Assembly (NCBI GenBank): GCA_019243075.1
Contig: JAFAUV010000328.1
Span: forward strand, 1-8,332
Origin: Bradyrhizobium sp.
GTDB lineage: Bacteria; Pseudomonadota; Alphaproteobacteria; Rhizobiales; Xanthobacteraceae
Direction of reading: 5' to 3'
Length of the DNA: 8,332 bases
Both the position numbers and the translations under genes were made by a program. This document shows, piece by piece, positions 1-6,702 of this stretch (position 1 is the first letter of the stretch; every line of letters begins with the position of its first letter). Below the pieces are notes generated by a model. That model ran no database searches and was not told the origin of the DNA. It worked only from the letters and a program-made list of their open reading frames with translations.

Positions 1-524
1 TCTACCGGCAATGGGCCGCCGCCGGTATGCGTTCGAGCATTCCGATGGCGTCGACGACCTTTGCCGTGGGCAATGAGCACATCGTGCTCTCGCCCGAGGA
101 ATGCAACGGCATGCTGGTCTGCTACAACTACTTCCAGGACCTGAAGAACCCTGTCAACGAGGCGTTCGTGGCGAGCTTCCACAAGCGCTTCGGCGCCGAC
201 TATCCCAACATCACCGAGCTTGCGATGGGCACCTATCAGGGTTTCCGCCTGTGGGCCGAGGCGGTGAAGAAGGCAGGCAGCGTCGATCGCATGAAGGTGA
301 TCGAGGCGCTCGAGACCGGCATCAGCATCGACGCCCCATCCGGCAAGGTGACCATTGATCCGCCGACGCATCATTGCGTGCTCGACGTGCATATCGCAGA
401 GGTCAGCGATAGGAAGCTGAAGGTGCTGGAAGATTTCGCGCAGCAGAAACCGGCGGACACGGCTGCGGTCTGCAATCTGATCAAGAACCCCAATGACAAC
501 CAGCAGTATGTAATCAAGATCTGA
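1..524 (+). CDS. ABC transporter substrate-binding protein, amide/urea-type (C-terminal part, 5' truncated)
   Basis: The reading frame is open from the window edge (first whole codon at 3) to TGA at 522-524, giving about 173 residues of a protein that is normally around 400 long. The ATG at 27 is internal, because the frame continues upstream of it with YRQWAAAG. The fragment matches the second lobe of Leu/Ile/Val-binding-fold receptors (Peripla_BP_5/6), in particular the UrtA/AmiC/FmdD branch. The tell-tale pieces are the NYFQ segment, the GFRLWAEAVKKAGS helix and the strand reading PSGKVTIDPPTHH. Such proteins capture small polar solutes in the periplasm and deliver them to the paired permeases. 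The signal peptide lies outside the window. It is the first visible gene of an importer operon whose permease and ATPase genes follow directly. The amidase downstream points to an amide or urea-like ligand rather than a branched-chain amino acid, but the ligand itself is inferred. Confidence 0.9.
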   Translation, partial: YRQWAAAGMRSSIPMASTTFAVGNEHIVLSPEECNGMLVCYNYFQDLKNPVNEAFVASFHKRFGADYPNITELAMGTYQGFRLWAEAVKKAGSVDRMKVIEALETGISIDAPSGKVTIDPPTHHCVLDVHIAEVSDRKLKVLEDFAQQKPADTAAVCNLIKNPNDNQQYVIKI

Positions 525-556
525 GGGGCGGATAACGGCCTTCGGCAACAGGAAAG

Positions 557-1429
557 ATGAACGTGGATCTCGTTGCTCTTCTGGCGATCCAGGTCCTTTA
601 TGCGATCGCAAGCCTGGCGCTGATCAGTGTCGGGCTCGCGATCATTTTCGGCATGATGCGGGTCATCAATCTCGCCCATGGCGAATTCCTGATGCTCGGC
701 GGTTACGCAGCCATTGTCGCAACTTCGCACGGTATCAGCATCTGGCTGTCGATGCTGGTCGTTGCCCCCATCGTCGTTGGCATCATCGGGGTGATCGTCG
801 AGCGAACCATCATCCGCTTCCTCTACGGCCGCATGATCGACACCATGCTCGCGACCTGGGGGCTCAGCCTCTTCCTGGTCGGGTTGACCACGGCGATCTT
901 CGGTAACACCACGGTCGGTATCTCGGCCCCGCTCGGCAGCTTCCAGATCGGCGATTATCGTACCTCGGCCTATACGCTATTCGTGATTGCGGTAGCGGCG
1001 GCCGTGCTGGGTACGATCTTCGCCGTGATGCGTTGGACGCGGCTTGGCCTGATCGCGCGCGGCACGATGCAGAACGCCAACATGGCGGCGGCGCTCGGCG
1101 TCAACCCGCCGCGTGTCTATGCGGTCACCTTCGGAGCCGGGGCTGCGCTGTCCGGTCTTGCGGGAGCGGTGCTTGCCCCGGTGTCGGGGGTATTTCCGAC
1201 GATCGGTGTCGCCTACGTGGCGAAATCCTTCATCACCGTGATTGGAGGCGGCGCGGCCGTCTTGAGCGGCACGATCTCCGCCTCCGCCTTGTTCGGCACG
1301 ATCAACCAGATTGCCACCTTTGTCACCACGCCCGTGTTCGGCGAGGTCGCGTTGCTTGCCGCCGCGATCGTGCTGATCCGGCTACTGCCGCAAGGCATCA
1401 CCGGCCGCTTCTTCAGGAGAGGCCTGTGA
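557..1429 (+). CDS. LivH/UrtB-type ABC transporter permease
   Basis: This is a 290-residue, very hydrophobic inner-membrane protein with roughly eight predicted membrane segments. It carries the family hallmark INLAHGEF at residues 37-44, just after the first helix. It also has the cytoplasmic coupling-loop region NMAAALGVNPPRVY at about 175-188, followed by a Gly/Ala-rich helix (LSGLAGA). These are diagnostic of the BPD_transp_2 permeases of Liv-, Urt- and Fmd-type importers, and the length is normal. It should form the translocation channel as a heterodimer with the next gene product. The start at ATG 557 is preceded by AGGAAAG at 550-556, a purine-rich but rather closely spaced ribosome site. 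The gap to the receptor gene is 32 bases. The stop codon overlaps the GTG start of the next gene. The substrate cannot be read from the sequence; an amide or urea derivative is inferred from the operon. Confidence 0.93.
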   Translation: MNVDLVALLAIQVLYAIASLALISVGLAIIFGMMRVINLAHGEFLMLGGYAAIVATSHGISIWLSMLVVAPIVVGIIGVIVERTIIRFLYGRMIDTMLATWGLSLFLVGLTTAIFGNTTVGISAPLGSFQIGDYRTSAYTLFVIAVAAAVLGTIFAVMRWTRLGLIARGTMQNANMAAALGVNPPRVYAVTFGAGAALSGLAGAVLAPVSGVFPTIGVAYVAKSFITVIGGGAAVLSGTISASALFGTINQIATFVTTPVFGEVALLAAAIVLIRLLPQGITGRFFRRGL

Positions 1430-2499
1430 GTGGTCGCAGTCTCAATCTTCTTGGCCTTCTGTTGGTCGGCGTCGTCGGCCTGGCCTTCATGTTCCTCACG
1501 CCGCGCCTTGCCGAACTCGACACCGTGCTCGATCTCACGGTCTACATAATCATGGCGGTCCTGGCGCTCAGCCTTGGCCTGATCTGGGGCTATGGCGGCA
1601 TTCTCTGCTTCGGCCAGTCGGCCTTCTTCGGGCTCGGCGCCTACACCTATGCGATCACCATGTTCAACATCGGCGAGAGCACGCTGCCCTTTCTTTTGGC
1701 TATCGTGCTCCCGGGCGCCTTTGCCGCGCTGCTCGGCTATTTCATGTTCTACGGCCGGATCAGCGACGTCTATCTCGGCGTCATCACGCTGACGGTGACG
1801 CTGATCCTGTTCAACTCGATGAACTCCACGGCCGGCCCGGAATTCCACGTCGGGGCTGCGCGGCTGGGCGGCTTCAACGGCATTCCCGGCATCCCGCCGC
1901 TCAATTTGCCTTTCCATAAAAGCGCGGTGATCGATCTCGAAGGGATGTTTTACCTCGCGACCGGCGCATTGCTTCTGACTTATTTCGGATTGCGGCTGCT
2001 GCTTGCGAGCCAGTTCGGCCGCATTATCGTCGGCATCCGCGAAAACGAGCGGCGCGCGGAACTGCTCGGCTATGATCCGCGCGCTTACAAGCTCGCTACC
2101 TTCACCATTGGCGGTGCGCTCGCAGGCTTTGCAGGTTGCCTGTTCGCCAATTGGGGAAATTTCGTCAGCCCAACCATCTTCGGGCTGGCGCAATCCGCGC
2201 AGATCATCATATGGGTCATCGTCGGGGGCCGTGGCACGCTGATCGGGCCGGTGGTCGGTTGTATCGGCATTCAATGGCTGAGTGCCGCGCTTGGAGCGAA
2301 CCAGCCCAGCGGCGGCGCGGATTGGTGGTCGAAGATATTTGCCAACGCGCCGCTGATCCTGGGCGTCATCCTGATTGCCTTCGTGCTGCTGGTGCCGAAA
2401 GGATTGGTGCCGACGGCTGCCGATATCGCGTCGTTCTTCTTGCGCCGCCGGCAACGGCAACGCGAACAATGCGGCTTCGAGCCGCAACAGGCGGAGTAG
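1426..2499 (+). CDS. LivM/UrtC-type ABC transporter permease
   Basis: This is a 357-residue membrane protein, the second permease of the importer. The start is taken as GTG 1426, which overlaps the preceding stop as GTGA and has CAGGAGAG at 1414-1421 as ribosome site. The same frame is open far upstream, but that extension runs antisense-like through livH-type coding sequence and is hydrophilic and Arg-rich, so it is rejected. Family marks are the segment GYGGILCFGQSAFFGLGAY at about residues 55-73 and the coupling-loop segment reading IRENERRAELLGYDP near residue 204. The latter is followed by the helix FTIGGALAGFAGCLFA, then VGGRGTLIGPVVG, and the C-terminal PKGLVP typical of LivM. The protein pairs with the upstream permease in the inner membrane. 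The 4-base overlap implies translational coupling, which would help 1:1 assembly. Confidence 0.93.
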   Translation: MSGRSLNLLGLLLVGVVGLAFMFLTPRLAELDTVLDLTVYIIMAVLALSLGLIWGYGGILCFGQSAFFGLGAYTYAITMFNIGESTLPFLLAIVLPGAFAALLGYFMFYGRISDVYLGVITLTVTLILFNSMNSTAGPEFHVGAARLGGFNGIPGIPPLNLPFHKSAVIDLEGMFYLATGALLLTYFGLRLLLASQFGRIIVGIRENERRAELLGYDPRAYKLATFTIGGALAGFAGCLFANWGNFVSPTIFGLAQSAQIIIWVIVGGRGTLIGPVVGCIGIQWLSAALGANQPSGGADWWSKIFANAPLILGVILIAFVLLVPKGLVPTAADIASFFLRRRQRQREQCGFEPQQAE

Positions 2500-2503
2500 G
2501 GCG

Positions 2504-3226
2504 ATGGCCGAACCGTTGCTGCAGACCCGCGATCTTTCCATGCACTTTGGCGGCGTCAAGGCGGTCAACAATGTCAACTTCGCGCTGGCCGAGGGCGAGC
2601 TGCGCTGCCTCATCGGCCCCAACGGCGCCGGCAAGAGCACGTTCTTCAAGATGCTGACCGGCCAGCTCGCGCCAAGCCACGGCCAGGTGCTGTTTCGTGG
2701 GCGTGACATTTCGCGGGCGCAAGCGCATCAGATCGCCCGCCTCGGCATCGGCATCAAGACCCAGGTGCCGAGCGTATTCGACGGCCTGAGCGTGCGCGAA
2801 AACATCCATCTGGCGGCAAGCCGCCTCCATTCCCTCGATCGCGTCCGGCGCGTGGTCGACGAGATGCTCGAGCGCATCGGCTTGACGGATGCAGCTCATC
2901 GCGTCGTCGGCCAGCTTGCACACGGTCAGCGGCAATGGGTCGAGTTGGGTCTCGTCCTGTCGACCGATCCAGAGCTCATCCTGCTCGACGAACCGGCCGC
3001 CGGCATGACCCATGAGGAAGTGCAAAGGACCGCCGAGCTCGTGCGCGAGATCAGCCGCACGAGGGCCCTGATCGTGGTCGAGCACGACATGCAATTCATT
3101 CGCATGATCGCAAAGCAGGTCACCGTTTTCAACCGCGGCAGCGTGCTGGTGGAGGATGCCGTGGAAAATATCCTGCGCAATCCTCTGGTTCGGGACGTCT
3201 ATCTCGGTAAGCAGGCCGCCGCATGA
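2504..3226 (+). CDS. LivG/UrtD-type ABC transporter ATP-binding protein
   Basis: This is a 240-residue cytoplasmic ATPase of the importer. ATG 2504 is chosen because GGAG at 2493-2496 sits 7 bases upstream and the ABC domain begins at once (LLQTRDLSMHFGGVKAV); the longer open frame upstream is shadow of livM-type sequence. Motifs are: Walker A GPNGAGKST at 38-46, Q-loop Gln87, signature LAHGQ at 138-142, Walker B LILLDE at 158-163 and switch His194 in VVEHD. The signature departs from LSGGQ, but the UrtD branch commonly has LSHGQ followed by a QW pair. That pair is present here (QRQW), so this is a subfamily trait rather than decay, and it supports a urea/amide-type assignment. The gene begins 4 bases after the upstream stop and its own stop overlaps the next ATG (ATGA). 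It forms an ATPase heterodimer with the next product. Confidence 0.95.
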   Translation: MAEPLLQTRDLSMHFGGVKAVNNVNFALAEGELRCLIGPNGAGKSTFFKMLTGQLAPSHGQVLFRGRDISRAQAHQIARLGIGIKTQVPSVFDGLSVRENIHLAASRLHSLDRVRRVVDEMLERIGLTDAAHRVVGQLAHGQRQWVELGLVLSTDPELILLDEPAAGMTHEEVQRTAELVREISRTRALIVVEHDMQFIRMIAKQVTVFNRGSVLVEDAVENILRNPLVRDVYLGKQAAA

Positions 3227-3933
3227 TGCTGGATGTACAAGGACTGCGCGCTGGCTATGGCCGCATTCCGATCCTCAATGGGGTCGGCTTTTCGGTCAAT
3301 GAGGGCGAGTTCATCGGTGTTCTCGGCCACAACGGCATGGGAAAGACGACGCTGTTGCGCGCGCTGATGGGCTTTTTGCCGGCCAGCAGCGGGCGTGTGC
3401 AATTTGCCGGCCAGGACTTGACCGCGCTCGAGCCCTATCGGCGGGCGCGGCTCGGGCTCGGCTACGTGCCGCAGGGGAGGGAGATTTTTCCCAGCCTTTC
3501 GGCTTACGACAATCTGCGCATGGGCTGCTGCAAGCAGCCGGGGGCCGACGAGAACGAAACCATCGCCACTGTTCTGGCAGAGTTCCCGCGTCTCAAGACC
3601 TTGCTCGATCGTCCCGGCAGCGCGCTCTCGGGCGGCGAACAGCAGCTGCTCGCGATCGCACGCTGCCTGTGCGGCAAGCCGCGGCTGGTGCTGCTTGACG
3701 AACCGACCGAAGGCATCCAGCCCTCGATCATCGACGAGATCGTCGAGACGCTGCAGCGGCTTCGCGACGACGGCGGCCTCACCATGATCCTGGTCGAGCA
3801 GAATCTCGACTTCATCGCCGCGATGTCGCAGCGGATTCTGGTCATTCAGAAGGGCAGCATCACCCAGGAAGTGAAGCCTGACGATCTGCACAATGCGAGT
3901 CTCGTCGGGGAATTCGTCGGGATCACCGCCTAG
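3223..3933 (+). CDS. LivF/UrtE-type ABC transporter ATP-binding protein
   Basis: This is a 236-residue cytoplasmic ATPase, the second nucleotide-binding subunit of the importer. Visible motifs are Walker A GHNGMGKTT at 35-43, Q-loop Gln84 in YVPQGREIFPSL, the signature LSGGEQ at 135-140, and Walker B LVLLDE at 155-160 followed by PTEGIQPSI. At the H-loop position there is Gln193 in VEQN, which is usual for LivF proteins and not a defect. The GREIFPSLS and PTEGIQPSII stretches are typical of the LivF/UrtE branch. The start ATG 3223 overlaps the preceding stop as ATGA; a second in-frame ATG follows at 3226 and either may be used. No strong separate ribosome site is seen, so translational coupling is likely. 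Together with the UrtD-type subunit it would energise uptake through the two permeases. Confidence 0.95.
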   Translation: MMLDVQGLRAGYGRIPILNGVGFSVNEGEFIGVLGHNGMGKTTLLRALMGFLPASSGRVQFAGQDLTALEPYRRARLGLGYVPQGREIFPSLSAYDNLRMGCCKQPGADENETIATVLAEFPRLKTLLDRPGSALSGGEQQLLAIARCLCGKPRLVLLDEPTEGIQPSIIDEIVETLQRLRDDGGLTMILVEQNLDFIAAMSQRILVIQKGSITQEVKPDDLHNASLVGEFVGITA

Positions 3934-3971
3934 GTTGGCATCAGCAACAACGACCAAAGGGAGAACAGGCC

Positions 3972-5486
3972 ATGGCAGTCCGACGACCCACGCTCGATCA
4001 GCTGCGCTCCGTTGCCGAGGACCTCGGCATGCATATGGGCGATGCGGAGCTCAAATCCTACGATGCTCTCATGCAGGCGAGCTACGCCGCCTATGATGCC
4101 GTCGATGCCATGACCGATTATGTGCCCGCCGTGAAGTACCCGCGCACCCCGGGCTATCGACCCGAGGGCGAAGAAAACAAATTCAATGCCTGGTACGTCA
4201 AGACGGAGGTCAAGGGCGCGTCCGGCGGCAAGCTCGCGGGCAAGAGGATTGCGCTAAAGGACAATATCAGCTTGGCTGGCGTGCCGATGATGAACGGCGC
4301 CTCGACCCTGGAGGGCTATACGCCGGACACCGACGCCACCATCGTGACGCGCATGCTCGATGCCGGCGGCACTATCGTTGGCAAGGTGCATTGCGAATAT
4401 TTCTGCTTCTCCGGCGGCAGCCATACCTGCGCCGCCGGCGCGGTCCACAACCCGCACAAGATGGGATATTCGGCGGGCGGCTCGTCTTCGGGCAGCGCGG
4501 TGGTGGTGGCAACCGGTGAAGCCGACATGGCGATCGGCGGCGACCAGGGTGGCTCGATCCGGATCCCGGCTTCCTTCAGCGGCATTTACGGGATGAAGCC
4601 GACCTATGGCCTCGTGCCCTATACCGGCGTCATGCCGATCGAGTTGACACTCGACCACACCGGGCCGATGACGCGCACCGTGCGAGACAATGCGCTGCTG
4701 TTGGAAGTGCTCGCCGGCGCGGACGGCCTCGATCCCCGCCAGGGCGCACCGAGAGTGTCCAGTTACACCGAAGGGCTCAATGGCGGGGCCAAGGGCCTTC
4801 GCATCGGCGTCGTCAGGGAAGGGTTTGGGCACGCCGGCTCGGAGCCCGATGTCGACGCCAAGGTCAGGGCGGGCGCTGAGGTTTTCAGGAGGCTCGGCGC
4901 CAGCGTCGAGGAAATCTCGGTCCCGATCCACCTCGCGGCGCCTGCCATCTGGCTGCCGATCGCAGCCGAAGGCGCCACCGAGTTCATGATGAAGGGCAAC
5001 GGCATGGGCACCAATTGGCGCGGCCTGTACAACACCACGCTGCTGAATGCTCATTCCGCCTGGAGGTACCGTGCCGACGAGCTCTCCGACAGCCTCAAGA
5101 TCACGATGCTGCTCGGCCATTATTTCACCAAGCATTATCGCGGCCATTTCTATGCGAAGGCGCAGAACCTGAATCGCAAGCTGCGCGCAGCCTACGATTC
5201 GGCGTTGGCTAACTATGACCTCCTGCTGATGCCGACCTTGCCGATCAAGGCGACGCCGCTGCCGCCTCCGGACGCGCCGCGAGAGCTTTATATCCAGCGC
5301 GCCTTCGAAATGTTGCCGAACACCGCGCCTTTCAACGCCAGCGGTCATCCGGCCATGACCCTGCCCTGCGCGATGAGCGACGGACTGCCGGTCGGACTGA
5401 TGCTGATCGGTAAATATTACGACGAGCCGACGATCTACCGCGCCGCCGCTGCATTCGAGGGCGCGGGCGACTGGACCAGGATGTAA
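3972..5486 (+). CDS. Amidase-signature family amidase, similar to nitrile-hydratase-linked amidases (EC 3.5.1.4-like)
   Basis: This is a 504-residue cytoplasmic hydrolase expected to convert an amide to a carboxylate plus ammonia. The amidase-signature Ser-cisSer-Lys triad is complete: Lys96 in ALKDN, Ser171 in AGGSSSGSA and Ser195 in GGDQGGSIRIP. From memory, these are the same residue numbers as in the Rhodococcus N-771 amidase. The GGDQGGS form and the N-terminal helical region with PRTPGYRP and NAWYVKTEV are features I associate with that branch, whose genes often sit beside nitrile hydratase genes; none is visible here. The C-terminal GHPAMTLPC...GLPVGLMLIGKYYDE block is the usual end of the fold. 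ATG 3972 is preceded by AAAGGGAG at 3956-3963, a good ribosome site. The gap to the ATPase gene is 38 bases, so it belongs to the transporter operon. That suggests it hydrolyses what the transporter imports. The exact amide (aliphatic, aromatic or N-carbamoyl) cannot be read. Confidence 0.93.
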   Translation: MAVRRPTLDQLRSVAEDLGMHMGDAELKSYDALMQASYAAYDAVDAMTDYVPAVKYPRTPGYRPEGEENKFNAWYVKTEVKGASGGKLAGKRIALKDNISLAGVPMMNGASTLEGYTPDTDATIVTRMLDAGGTIVGKVHCEYFCFSGGSHTCAAGAVHNPHKMGYSAGGSSSGSAVVVATGEADMAIGGDQGGSIRIPASFSGIYGMKPTYGLVPYTGVMPIELTLDHTGPMTRTVRDNALLLEVLAGADGLDPRQGAPRVSSYTEGLNGGAKGLRIGVVREGFGHAGSEPDVDAKVRAGAEVFRRLGASVEEISVPIHLAAPAIWLPIAAEGATEFMMKGNGMGTNWRGLYNTTLLNAHSAWRYRADELSDSLKITMLLGHYFTKHYRGHFYAKAQNLNRKLRAAYDSALANYDLLLMPTLPIKATPLPPPDAPRELYIQRAFEMLPNTAPFNASGHPAMTLPCAMSDGLPVGLMLIGKYYDEPTIYRAAAAFEGAGDWTRM

Positions 5487-5497
5487 CGCATTGTTAC

Positions 5498-5527
5498 GCG
5501 GCCGGCATGCGCCAACAATCCGGCCGC
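5498..5527 (+). repeat. GC-only 8-bp hairpin between amidase and SDR genes
   Basis: GCGGCCGG (5498-5505) is perfectly complementary to CCGGCCGC (5520-5527) across a 14-base loop. An outer CATT/AATG pair (5489-5492 with 5528-5531, less certain) could extend it past a bulge. There is no T-run on either strand, so it is not a canonical intrinsic terminator. It lies 12 bases after the amidase stop and 10 bases before the SDR ribosome site. It could protect the upstream mRNA end or modulate expression of the SDR relative to the amidase. Function is inferred only from position and pairing. Confidence 0.5.
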
Positions 5528-5548
5528 AATGTCGCGGAGGAGGCGGCC

Positions 5549-6304
5549 ATGGACCTTGGACTGAAGGGAAAGAATGTACTGGTCACCGGCGGCAGCAAGG
5601 GCATCGGGCTCGCGATCGCAGAGCTTTTTGCCGATGAAGACGCCAATGTCGCGATCTGCGCGCGCAACGCCGGCGAGGTCGGCGAGGTCGTGAACTCCCT
5701 GACCGCGAAGGGCATCAAGGCGTGGGGACGCGCGCTCGATGTGGCCGATCCCGCGGCCTTGAAGGCCTGGGTCGAAGGAGCTGCCGCAGATCTCGGCGGG
5801 ATTGACACCCTCGTCTGCAATGTCAGCGCGCTCGCCCTCGGCGACACGCCGGAGACCTGGGAGAAATCCTTCCGCACCGACATGATGCATACTGTCAACT
5901 CGGTGGCGGCCGCGAAGCCCTATCTCGAGAAATCGAAATCGGCCTCGATCGTCATCGTCTCGAGCGTCTCCGGCTTTGAGGTCGATTTCGCCGCCGGCTC
6001 CTACGGAGCGATCAAGGCGGCGCTGATCCATTATTCCAAGGGGCTGAGCAATCAGATGGTCGCGAAGGGGATTCGCGTCAACGTCGTCTCGCCGGGGAAC
6101 ACCTATTTCGAAGGCGGAATCTGGCAGAACATCGAACGGGCCAATCCCGATCTGTACAAAATGGCGATGTCGCTCAACCCGACCGGCCGGATGGGCACGG
6201 CCAGCGAGGTCGCCGCCGGCGTGGTATTTCTCGCAAGTCCGATGGCAAGTCGCGTGTCCGGCACCAATCTCATCATCGATGGAGCATTGACAAAGGCCGT
6301 TTAG
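5549..6304 (+). CDS. Short-chain dehydrogenase/reductase (SDR), substrate unknown
   Basis: This is a 251-residue classical-type SDR that should catalyse NAD(P)-dependent oxidation or reduction of an alcohol/carbonyl in the cytoplasm. The Rossmann glycine motif TGGSKGIG lies at residues 13-20, NVS at 91-93 replaces the usual NAG, and the catalytic residues are Ser139, Tyr152 and Lys156 (SYGAIK). Where classical SDRs carry the fourth catalytic residue, an Asn in the helix after WEKSF, this protein has Asp111 by my alignment. The PG-motif loop reads SPGNTYFEGGIW and the C-terminus has the usual SGTNLIIDGA. Start ATG 5549 is set by a strong AGGAGG at 5538-5543; the earlier in-frame ATG at 5507 lies in a hairpin loop and has no ribosome site. 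It follows the amidase by 62 bases and is probably the last gene of the operon. Its substrate may be a product of the amide pathway; this is inference. Confidence 0.92.
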   Translation: MDLGLKGKNVLVTGGSKGIGLAIAELFADEDANVAICARNAGEVGEVVNSLTAKGIKAWGRALDVADPAALKAWVEGAAADLGGIDTLVCNVSALALGDTPETWEKSFRTDMMHTVNSVAAAKPYLEKSKSASIVIVSSVSGFEVDFAAGSYGAIKAALIHYSKGLSNQMVAKGIRVNVVSPGNTYFEGGIWQNIERANPDLYKMAMSLNPTGRMGTASEVAAGVVFLASPMASRVSGTNLIIDGALTKAV

Positions 6305-6342
6305 CTGTTTGATGGCCCCATCCTCATGGCCAGCTGACGCCC

Positions 6343-6402
6343 AAAAAATCCGGCTCCGCTATCTCAGTCGGTCCAGCCACAAATGGGACCGAACCGGAGC
6401 CG
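6343..6402 (-). terminator. Predicted Rho-independent terminator on the minus strand, nested stem
   Basis: The outer arms CGGCTCCG (6351-6358) and CGGAGCCG (6395-6402) pair perfectly. Inside them TCGGTCC (6368-6374) pairs perfectly with GGACCGA (6386-6392) around an 11-base loop. Read on the minus strand, the stem is followed after two bases by six consecutive T (A6343-A6348 on the plus strand), the form of an intrinsic terminator. On the plus strand no T-run follows. It would stop minus-strand transcripts, such as those of the hydantoinase-family gene, before they run antisense into the SDR. It is unusually far, about 300 bases, from that gene's stop. Confidence 0.55.
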
Positions 6403-6416
6403 AATAGATCAGCAAT

Positions 6417-6560
6417 ATGAATGACTTGACCTGGAAATTCGCCGTTCGCCCCGATGATGGATTGGACGGAGAGTTCAAGTTTTTAACTGATTGGAAGGCA
6501 GCGGTGTGCACGACGTGTGCGCCGGAAGATCAAGAAAGATCTCAGTGCAGCTTCGACTAG
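6417..6560 (+). CDS. Possible small ORF, 47 codons, hypothetical
   Basis: An ATG at 6417 opens a frame of 47 codons ending with TAG 6558-6560. An in-frame TAG at 6405 lies just upstream, so this is not part of a longer frame. The product is acidic and mixed in composition (begins MNDLTWKFAVRPDD) and contains a CxxC motif (CTTC, residues 31-34). No convincing ribosome site is present: GGAG at 6396-6399 is 17 bases away and inside the hairpin arm. I recognise no family. It may be chance, a small peptide, or the remnant of a degraded gene. The residue composition looks more protein-like than usual for random GC-rich intergenic sequence, but that is weak evidence. Confidence 0.18.
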   Translation: MNDLTWKFAVRPDDGLDGEFKFLTDWKAAVCTTCAPEDQERSQCSFD

Positions 6561-6607
6561 GCGTGGCGTTGCCGCCGAACGAGAATTAGATTCGTCCTTC
6601 GGACCGC

Positions 6608-6629
6608 TCCGGCGTAAGCTCACGCCGGA
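6608..6629. repeat. Perfect 8-bp inverted repeat in the intergenic stretch
   Basis: TCCGGCGT (6608-6615) and ACGCCGGA (6622-6629) form a perfect hairpin with a 6-base loop. Neither strand has a T-run after it. It lies about 75 bases past the stop of the minus-strand hydantoinase-family gene, so it could be a 3'-end stabilising structure or part of a Rho-dependent end region. It could also be a dispersed palindromic repeat of the host genome, which only a genome-wide search would show. Confidence 0.4.
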
Positions 6630-6682
6630 CGCTGTCGATCATGTCGTGATGCGTGTGCCGAATGGTCGTTGCGGCTCAAGCG

Positions 6683-6702
6683 GCCGGCTAGCGCTTGCCG
6701 GC
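6683..6702 (-). terminator. Hairpin abutting the hydantoinase-family stop codon, possible terminator
   Basis: GCCGGC (6683-6688) pairs with GCCGGC (6697-6702), and the loop contains a further AGC/GCT complement. The structure begins one base past the stop codon of the minus-strand gene, which is where a terminator or 3'-end protection stem would sit. No T-run follows on the minus strand, so termination is uncertain; the stem with a clear T-run is farther on at 6343-6402. Confidence 0.3.

Noticed and set aside
1033..1425. Upstream extension of the LivM-type permease frame
   Set aside because: It overlaps the LivH-type gene in another frame and is hydrophilic and Arg-rich. The GTG at 1426 with a good ribosome site and GTGA overlap is the natural start.
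1213..2709. Long minus-strand open frame of 498 codons opposite the LivM-type permease gene
   Set aside because: It lies antisense to a clear permease and ATPase start, is rich in Arg/Glu/Asp/Gln with no recognisable domain, and is the expected by-product of strong third-position G/C bias.
2504..3226. Degenerate ABC signature (LAHGQ instead of LSGGQ) as evidence of an inactive ATPase
   Set aside because: UrtD-branch ATPases normally carry LSHGQ-like signatures followed by QW; Walker A, Walker B, Q-loop and switch His are intact.
3223..3933. Gln at the H-loop position of the second ATPase as a catalytic defect
   Set aside because: LivF-type ATPases commonly read VEQN at this place, so it is a family trait.
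4254..5348. Minus-strand open frame of 364 codons opposite the amidase gene
   Set aside because: It is antisense to a complete, motif-bearing amidase and its translation has no family features; a codon-bias shadow.
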